Shown: positions 28,601-33,793 of the stretch, piece after piece
Numbering within the stretch: the first letter of the stretch is position 1
Layout: each line of letters starts with the position of its first letter
Assembly: GCA_009930495.1 (NCBI GenBank)
Contig: RZYB01000010.1
Location: 1 to 33,793, forward strand
From: Deltaproteobacteria bacterium
GTDB taxonomy: Bacteria > Desulfobacterota > Desulfovibrionia > Desulfovibrionales > Desulfomicrobiaceae
DNA: 33,793 bases
Direction: 5' to 3'
Notes under the pieces: generated by a model
What the model was told of the DNA's origin: nothing
The model's input: the letters and a program-made list of their open reading frames with translations, nothing else
Database searches by the model: none
Made by a program: the position numbers and the translations under genes

Positions 28601-29775
28601 GAGTATTCCATGTGTTCGGGCATGTCGTCCAAAAGATCGAGCAGCATTCCAATAACGGAATTGCCGAGCAGCATGCCCCTTCGTGTCAATTGAAGATGAC
28701 CGGACCGCAGCCGCGCCAACCCCCTGGAGCAAAGTTGCTCGACAAAAGGGCGCGTATACTGCAAAAAATCCTGTCCGGTTTGGGCCTTGAAGCGTTCGAG
28801 GTTCAGCCCCCCGCTGGTGCGCAGGGACAGCATGACCAGTTCCCGCCCATGAATTCGGGCGGACAACTTTTCCACATTCATTTCCGGACACCCGGCCTCG
28901 ACGCACCGCGCGTACTCGGCCAGATCCGCAGGGTTGGTCCAGCGTCGCGCCCCCCATGAGGACACGGCCGCCGGTCCCAGCCCCAGGTAATCGTCCTGGG
29001 CCCAGTACCCCGCGTTATGCCGGCTTTCACGCCCTGGCAGGGCGTAATTCGAAATCTCGTAGTGCGCATAGCCTCGCGACTCCAAAAATTCCGATCCATC
29101 CAAATACATGCCAACGGACTCGTCTTCGTCCGGCAGCGCCAGCTCGCCCCGAACCGCCCGCGCGGCCAGCGGCGTACCCTCCTCCAGGCTCAAACCATAG
29201 CAGGACAAATGCTCTGGGCCAAGGGCCACCGCCCGACGCAAATCCTCAAGCCAAGCCGCCACGGTCTGGCCGGGCAAACCCCAGATCAGGTCCAGGCCAA
29301 TGTTGGTCAATCCGGCGGCACGAGCGGCGCCAAAGGCCAACTCCGCTTCCCGACCCGAATGAAGACGCCCCAACAGCCGCAGCATGTCATCCCGAAAACT
29401 CTGCACGCCCAGGCTAAGGCGGTTGACGCCCAAATCCGGCAAGCCCGCCAAGAAATCGGACCGCAAGGCGGACTCGGGGTTGGCCTCCACCGTGATTTCG
29501 GCGCCAGCCACCACGGAGAAACACCGGCGCACGCAGTCCAAAACCGCGCCCAGCTGCTCCTGGCTCAAAACCGAAGGCGTCCCCCCCCCGATGTAGACAC
29601 TGGCTACGCGAGCGGCGCCAATACGCCCCGCGCGTACCGATATTTCCGTCATGACCTGGTCGATAAACAACGCCGCGTTCCGCGCGCGATACGGTTCGGA
29701 ATAAAATGCGCAATAGGCGCATTTCCGCACGCAGAACGGCACGTGAACATACAGCCGCAGACTACCCAAGGGCAC
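28597..29775 (-). CDS. hemW: Radical SAM heme chaperone HemW
   Basis: The 392-residue protein belongs to the HemN/HemW family. The cluster motif is CVRKCAYCAF (Cys about 15, 19 and 22). The fourth position is phenylalanine, where true HemN coproporphyrinogen dehydrogenases carry cysteine, so it is HemW, which transfers heme to respiratory proteins. VYIGGGTPSVL, VEANPES, NRLSLGVQSF, GLDLIWGLPGQT and HYEISNYA are conserved, and a C-terminal winged region contains GMLLGNSVIGMLL. The start is probably GTG at 29775, inside the last codons of queH, with no clear binding site. Coupled translation is likely. The stop overlaps the helicase start. Confidence 0.93.
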   Translation of the reverse strand: MPLGSLRLYVHVPFCVRKCAYCAFYSEPYRARNAALFIDQVMTEISVRAGRIGAARVASVYIGGGTPSVLSQEQLGAVLDCVRRCFSVVAGAEITVEANPESALRSDFLAGLPDLGVNRLSLGVQSFRDDMLRLLGRLHSGREAELAFGAARAAGLTNIGLDLIWGLPGQTVAAWLEDLRRAVALGPEHLSCYGLSLEEGTPLAARAVRGELALPDEDESVGMYLDGSEFLESRGYAHYEISNYALPGRESRHNAGYWAQDDYLGLGPAAVSSWGARRWTNPADLAEYARCVEAGCPEMNVEKLSARIHGRELVMLSLRTSGGLNLERFKAQTGQDFLQYTRPFVEQLCSRGLARLRSGHLQLTRRGMLLGNSVIGMLLDLLDDMPEHMEYS

Positions 29776-30310
29776 GCAATTCCGAGGCGTACCGCTCGGC
29801 CTCGCTATACAGGCAGCCGCAGTATTGCTGCCGGTACATGCCCCATTCCTTGGACACGGCAATGCCATCGCTCCAGCCCTGACGAAAATCCTGGTAGTGA
29901 AAAGCCACGCCCGAGCCCGTGGCCAAATCATGCCCCAGAGTCCGGATCTCGTCATGCTTCTGGAATTTGCTGTACAGCAACGTGCTGGTGAAGGCGTCGA
30001 ACTCTCCACGCCGGGCGATGGACAAGGTCCGTTCCAGGCGCAAGGCGTAACATAGCAGGCAGCGGTTTGCCTCCCGGAAGGTCACGGCCCGGAAATAAAC
30101 CTGGGGATCGTATTCCGTGTCCTTGTAGATCACGGGAATCCCCAGATGTTCGGCCATCTGGACCACGCCTTCCCGGCGACGCAAATATTCCCGAAGGGGA
30201 TGGATATTTGGATTGTAGTACAACCCCGTCACATCCATCCCGGCCTTGAGCAGGTCCTGGACCACGGTGATGGCACACGGCCCACAACAAATGTGAACCA
30301 ATATTTTCAT
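29762..30310 (-). CDS. queH: Epoxyqueuosine reductase QueH
   Basis: QueH makes queuosine from epoxyqueuosine in tRNA, as a cobalamin-independent substitute for QueG. The 182-residue protein has the family (DUF208) cysteine pattern: HICCGPC at the N-terminus, RCLLCYALRL near residues 83-92, and QQYCGCLYSE near the C-terminus (Cys164, Cys166). YYNPNIHP and TSTLLYSKFQKHDEI are further conserved blocks. It follows rng by 10 bp and overlaps hemW by 14 bases. Its upstream ribosome binding site is weak. Confidence 0.95.
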   Translation of the reverse strand: MKILVHICCGPCAITVVQDLLKAGMDVTGLYYNPNIHPLREYLRRREGVVQMAEHLGIPVIYKDTEYDPQVYFRAVTFREANRCLLCYALRLERTLSIARRGEFDAFTSTLLYSKFQKHDEIRTLGHDLATGSGVAFHYQDFRQGWSDGIAVSKEWGMYRQQYCGCLYSEAERYASELRALG

Positions 30311-30320
30311 GATAAAAAAC

Positions 30321-31793
30321 CTAGCAAAATGAACAAACGGCGATGGGAGAAGGCGTAATGAATATCTTGCGTGCGAATGTTTGTTCGTATTCCATCAATT
30401 TTTCACGCTTCCGATTCAAGAGATATTGCATAAGCTCGGCATCTGTCTGGTAGGAAAACGGTTCGGACTGCTTGTCTTTCCGCAATTCGCGATACATGTC
30501 TTTCAAGGCCTGCATGGACCGCCATTCCAAGTTGCGCCGGGTGCCGGCCCCGGAACAGTGCGGACAGGGCTCCAAACTCGCGGACAGGGCCGACGTGCCC
30601 AGACGCTGGCGCACGATTTCGAGCAAGCCGAACTTGGAAATACGCCCGATATCGGTTCGCGCCCGATCCACCTTCAACGCCTGACGCAGCACTTTTTCCA
30701 CCTCGCGGATATGCTTGCCGTCCTTCATTTCGATGAAGTCAACCACGATTTGTCCGCCGATATCCCGCAACATGAGCTGGTTGGGAATTTCCCTGGCGGC
30801 CTCGATGTTGGTGCGCAAGGCCATTTCCTTGAAATTTTTCTCGCCCCCGATCTTGCCCGAATTGATGTCGATGGCGGTCAGGGCCTCGGTATGATCAATG
30901 ACCAGCTGGCCGCCACTGGGCAGGGTCACCGTGCGGCTGAGAATGCGCTGCAACTGGGCTTCGATGCGGAACCGCTCGAACAGGGTCTTGTCGGTCTCGG
31001 TGTGGGCCTTGATGAACGTTTTGCGGCGGGGAAACACAAGGGCGGCGAAATCAGTGATCTGCTTGGCGGTTTCATCATCGTCCACCCAGCACTCCGCGAT
31101 ATCCGGGGTCAGATAGTCACGGATGGCGCGAAAGGCCAAATCCTTCTCCTCGTAGATCAGCGCGGGTGATTCCGAACCGATCCCTTTCTTGCGGATATCT
31201 TTCCACAGCCGTTTTAAAACCTGTAAATCACGGGAAAGATTGCTTTTGCTCTGCGCTTCGCTGACCGTGCGCACGATAACCCCCAACCCCTCGTCGAGCT
31301 TTAATTCCTCGACGATGTCCTTGAGCCGCTCGCGCTCCTTTTCGTCCTCGATCTTGCGGGAAATACCAAGCTGCTCGCGCCCTGGCGTGAGCACGAAATA
31401 ACGCCCCGGAATGGATAGGTATGTGGTCAAAAAAGCACCCTTGGAGCCGGTCGGTTCCTTGACCACCTGCACCAGAACCTCCTGACCTGGCTTCAGGACT
31501 TTCTGTAATGGCGGATATTTGCCCCGGCCAGGAACATCGGCCAGATAGTACTCGGGATGGACCTCGTCGACCTGGAGAAAGCCGTTTTTTTCGGCTCCGT
31601 AATTGATGAACGCGGCCTGAAGGGCCTGATCCACATTGTGAATCCTGCCCTTGTAAATGTTTCCCTTGGTTTTGCTCTGATGGAGCATCTCCACATAATA
31701 TTCAACGACAACGCCATCTTCCATGATGGCGACTTCCACCAACTCCCCAGGCAAAACGCTGATGAACATCTTGCGTTTCTGCTTTTCACCCAT
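30321..31793 (-). CDS. rng: Ribonuclease G (RNase E/G family)
   Basis: RNase G is an endoribonuclease of rRNA and mRNA processing. The 490 residues match the short RNase G form, without the long degradosome scaffold of RNase E. An S1-type RNA-binding domain lies near the N-terminus (GNIYKGRIHNVDQALQAAFINYG). The catalytic Asp motifs are TAIDINSGK and IVVDFIEMKD, and the zinc-link CPHC (in SLEPCPHCSGAG) is kept. AAGGA before the ATG at 31793 supports this start; 29 upstream codons are open but unlike the family. The C-terminal helical part ends in AVCSFC. It is the first gene of the rng-queH-hemW-helicase set. Confidence 0.96.
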   Translation of the reverse strand: MGEKQKRKMFISVLPGELVEVAIMEDGVVVEYYVEMLHQSKTKGNIYKGRIHNVDQALQAAFINYGAEKNGFLQVDEVHPEYYLADVPGRGKYPPLQKVLKPGQEVLVQVVKEPTGSKGAFLTTYLSIPGRYFVLTPGREQLGISRKIEDEKERERLKDIVEELKLDEGLGVIVRTVSEAQSKSNLSRDLQVLKRLWKDIRKKGIGSESPALIYEEKDLAFRAIRDYLTPDIAECWVDDDETAKQITDFAALVFPRRKTFIKAHTETDKTLFERFRIEAQLQRILSRTVTLPSGGQLVIDHTEALTAIDINSGKIGGEKNFKEMALRTNIEAAREIPNQLMLRDIGGQIVVDFIEMKDGKHIREVEKVLRQALKVDRARTDIGRISKFGLLEIVRQRLGTSALSASLEPCPHCSGAGTRRNLEWRSMQALKDMYRELRKDKQSEPFSYQTDAELMQYLLNRKREKLMEYEQTFARKIFITPSPIAVCSFC

Positions 31794-32060
31794 AAAATTT
31801 CCTTTACTAAAAGTGGTTCCGTCCAAGTCGGGAAAAAGAACAAATTTACATACCGGAAGGCCGGAAAATTTTTTGATCACGGCGGGTGGCGAAGAAAAAA
31901 AACCGGGCGGAGCCGGGCGCGCGGCACACCGAGTGTCAGAGTGTTTCCCTACCCAGGCAATCGCTCCATAGCAAGAAAAACCATCCGTCCCGGCGGGGGA
32001 TTGCTTGACATCGAATAGGGGCGTGGCTAGGCCAGCCTACCCACTTTGGAAGGAGGTTTC
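31794..32060. promoter_or_regulatory. Divergent intergenic region between rng and trmI
   Basis: This 267-bp gap holds the leaders of two divergent operons. On the plus strand TTGACA (32005-32010) is followed after 17 bases by TAGGCC, a weak -10, making a poor trmI promoter candidate. On the minus strand, about 100 bp upstream of rng, a small CCGG...CCGG stem is followed by eight T (about 31895-31914), which may pause or end transcription in the rng leader. I see no gene here. Confidence 0.35.
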
Positions 32061-32906
32061 ATGCTCGAACCGGGACAGCTGGTAATGCTGCTCAACGCCA
32101 AGGACAAGCGCTATTTTGTTTCCGCCCAGGAAGGGCAGGTCATGCACACCAACGAGGGCATCCTGCACCTCGACGAGGTGCGTGCCGCCGGTTGGGGGCA
32201 GCAGGTCCTGACCCACAAGGGCTACCCGTTCACGGTCATGCGGCCCTCCCTGTACGACTTGGTCAAGTCCGTCAAACGGCGCACCCAGATCATCTACCCC
32301 AAGGAAATCGGCTATATCGTCATGAAGCTCGGCATCGGTCCGGGATGTCGCGTGGTCGAGGCCGGCTGTGGCTCCGGCGGTCTGACCACGGCCCTGGCCT
32401 GGCTGGTGGGCGACACCGGCAAGGTGTACACGTATGAACGCCGCGAGGAATTTTACACGCTCTGCCACCAGAATCTGGAGCGGATCGGTCTGGCGCATCG
32501 CGTCGAACAGTTCCATCACGACGTGTCCGAAGGATTCCATGCCCACGGCGCCGACGCCCTGTTTCTCGATGTGCGCGAGCCAAGCGACGTTGTCCGGCAT
32601 ATTCCGAACGCGGTGGTACCCGGCGCGCCCATCGGCTTTTTGCTGCCAACCACCAACCAGGTCCAGGATCTGCTCAAGGCCATGGAAGATGGCCCCTTTC
32701 GGCAAATCGAAGTGCTCGAGATCCTCCTGCGCCACTACAAGCCCGTGCCCGAACGGCTGCGCCCGGACGACCGCATGGTCGCGCACACGGGCTTTCTGGT
32801 CTTTGCGCGAACCTACGCCGAGCTGAAATCCTCGGATACTTGCGGTGATCCAGAGGACCAGCCCACGGACGACCAGGACGCCACGAGCCTCGCGGCCACG
32901 GACTAA
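32061..32906 (+). CDS. trmI: tRNA (adenine-58-N1)-methyltransferase TrmI
   Basis: TrmI methylates N1 of adenine 58 in the T loop of tRNA using S-adenosylmethionine. The 281-residue protein has an N-terminal beta domain (KRYFVSAQEGQVMHTNEGILHLDEV) and a Rossmann methyltransferase domain. Motif I is VVEAGCGSGGLTTALAW (about residues 98-114), and IIYPKEIGYIVMKLGIGPG just before it is the family signature. The acidic DDRMVAHTGFLVFARTY end is typical, while the last ~25 residues are acidic and likely disordered. The ATG at 32061 follows AAGGAGG closely. A perfect terminator comes 26 bp after the stop, so it may be monocistronic. Confidence 0.93.
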   Translation: MLEPGQLVMLLNAKDKRYFVSAQEGQVMHTNEGILHLDEVRAAGWGQQVLTHKGYPFTVMRPSLYDLVKSVKRRTQIIYPKEIGYIVMKLGIGPGCRVVEAGCGSGGLTTALAWLVGDTGKVYTYERREEFYTLCHQNLERIGLAHRVEQFHHDVSEGFHAHGADALFLDVREPSDVVRHIPNAVVPGAPIGFLLPTTNQVQDLLKAMEDGPFRQIEVLEILLRHYKPVPERLRPDDRMVAHTGFLVFARTYAELKSSDTCGDPEDQPTDDQDATSLAATD

Positions 32907-32931
32907 ATCTTTCGTTTACGCATGCTATTTC

Positions 32932-32968
32932 AAGGATTTGCAAGTTACCGCTTGCAAATCCTTTTTTT
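32932..32968 (+). terminator. Intrinsic terminator of trmI
   Basis: A 13-bp perfect stem (AAGGATTTGCAAG 32932-32944, CTTGCAAATCCTT 32951-32963) with the loop TTACCG is followed by T through 32968. It lies 25 bp after the trmI stop and before the next plus-strand gene. Confidence 0.95.
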
Positions 32969-33044
32969 ATTCCTATAGAAATGAACCTTTCCGACATCCC
33001 CAACCCCGGCCAGGCCGGACCAAGCCCCCCAAGGAGGAGTGCTG

Positions 33045-33793
33045 ATGACCCGCAAGGATCGCACTGAAGGTATTTTCAGCCGGCGCGAAGTTCTGGACGC
33101 CACGGAACGCCAAAAATACTACCAGATCCAGCTCAAGGAGCTGCTGTCGTACGCATACCGATATTCCGAGGACGTAAAAAAACGATTCGACCGTGCCCAG
33201 TTTTCCGTGGAAAAATTTCGGGATCTTATCGATCTCAAACATGTTCCCATCCTCAAAAAGAAAGAACTCATCTTTCTCCAGTCCATGGGCCCACGACTGG
33301 GCGGTCTCCTGACCAAGGATCTCGGCGAGCTGCGCCGGGTCTTCCTGTCTCCCGGTCCCATCTTCGATCCCGAGGATCGCGGCGAGGACTACTGGGGCTG
33401 GACCGAAAGTTTTTATGCCGCCGGATTCCGTTCCGGGGACCTGGTCCAGAACACCTTTCCCTACCACATGGCTCCGGCCGGCCTCATGTTCGAGGAACCA
33501 CTGCGGCAACTGAGCTGCGCCGTGATTCCCACCGGACCCGGCAACACCGGCACCCAGCTCGATATCATGAAGAAGCTGCGCGTGACCGGCTATGTCGGCA
33601 CGCCGAGCTACCTCATGCATCTCGCGCAAAAGGGCGAGGAAAAGGGCCTCAACCTGCGCAAGGACCTCTATCTGGAAGTGGCCTTCGTGACCGGTGAAAA
33701 ATTCTCCGAGAAGATGCGCTCCAACATGGAAAAGAAATTCGATCTGATCATGCGCCAGGGCTATGGCACGGCCGACGTCGGCTGCATCGGCTA
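33045..33793 (+). CDS. Phenylacetate-CoA ligase (PaaK)-like adenylate-forming protein, 3' end outside window
   Basis: The frame is open from ATG at 33045 to the window edge, about 249 residues. AAGGAGG lies 6 bases before the ATG. The N-terminal helical part (RREVLDATERQKYYQIQLKELL) and segments such as NTFPYHMAPAGLMFEE, GTPSYLMHLA and RQGYGTADVGCIG match the PaaK family. These enzymes join aryl acids to CoA through an adenylate. The usual Ser/Thr/Gly-rich loop (SSGTTG) expected near residue 100 is not visible; FLSPGPIFDPED stands in that region. Its substrate cannot be named, and the missing loop leaves activity uncertain. Confidence 0.85.
   Translation, partial: MTRKDRTEGIFSRREVLDATERQKYYQIQLKELLSYAYRYSEDVKKRFDRAQFSVEKFRDLIDLKHVPILKKKELIFLQSMGPRLGGLLTKDLGELRRVFLSPGPIFDPEDRGEDYWGWTESFYAAGFRSGDLVQNTFPYHMAPAGLMFEEPLRQLSCAVIPTGPGNTGTQLDIMKKLRVTGYVGTPSYLMHLAQKGEEKGLNLRKDLYLEVAFVTGEKFSEKMRSNMEKKFDLIMRQGYGTADVGCIG

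Noticed and set aside
28601-28957. 119-codon upstream extension of the DEAD-box helicase
   Set aside because: It lies within hemW in another frame, lacks similarity, and the ATGA overlap with hemW marks the real start.

Overview
The window is about 34 kb of chromosomal housekeeping DNA from a Gram-negative, GC-rich bacterium. Gene content and order suggest a sulfate-reducing deltaproteobacterium of the Desulfovibrionales type. The clues are an F1 ATP synthase cluster with two b-type subunits but no a or c subunit, RNase Y and RNase G in one genome, LpxI in the lipid A cluster, and a UbiA-family prenyltransferase beside tyrS. The taxonomic call is an inference from these traits, not from a database match. 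There is no phage, transposon, CRISPR array or tRNA gene.

Layout. Positions 1-4673 (+) are an outer-membrane/lipid A operon: the end of bamA, ompH/skp, lpxD, fabZ, lpxA and lpxI, several with overlapping stop and start codons. A GC-rich hairpin separates it from the convergent minus-strand block. That block, read from high to low coordinates, starts with mreB-mreC-mreD-mrdA-rodA (24523-19118, rod shape and peptidoglycan elongation). Next is atpF'-atpF-atpH-atpA-atpG-atpD-atpC (18875-12985), ending in a strong intrinsic terminator. Then come glmU, a ZapB-like coiled-coil gene, zapA, a 6S RNA gene (about 10997-10817), rny, a YmdB-type phosphodiesterase, tyrS, a ubiA-like prenyltransferase and thrC.

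Divergent from mreB, the plus strand carries a YhcC/TIGR01212-type radical SAM gene and an O6-alkylguanine methyltransferase-like gene. The latter converges with, and overlaps by 67 bp, a PilZ gene. A second minus-strand operon, rng-queH-hemW-DEAD-box helicase (31793-26576), ends in a 17-bp perfect terminator stem. Diverging from rng are trmI, with its own terminator, and an AMP-ligase/PaaK-like gene cut by the window end.

The genes group by function: envelope assembly (BamA, Skp, Lpx, GlmU, Mre/Rod/PBP2, Zap), energy (ATP synthase, probable menaquinone prenylation), and RNA metabolism (RNase Y, RNase G, 6S RNA, helicase, QueH, TrmI, TyrS). I do not see a new biological system. The items most worth a second look are the 6S RNA placement, the PaaK-like protein without the usual Ser/Thr/Gly loop, the RNase Y plus RNase G pairing, the split ATP synthase with a signal-like b subunit, and the overlapping methyltransferase/PilZ ends.
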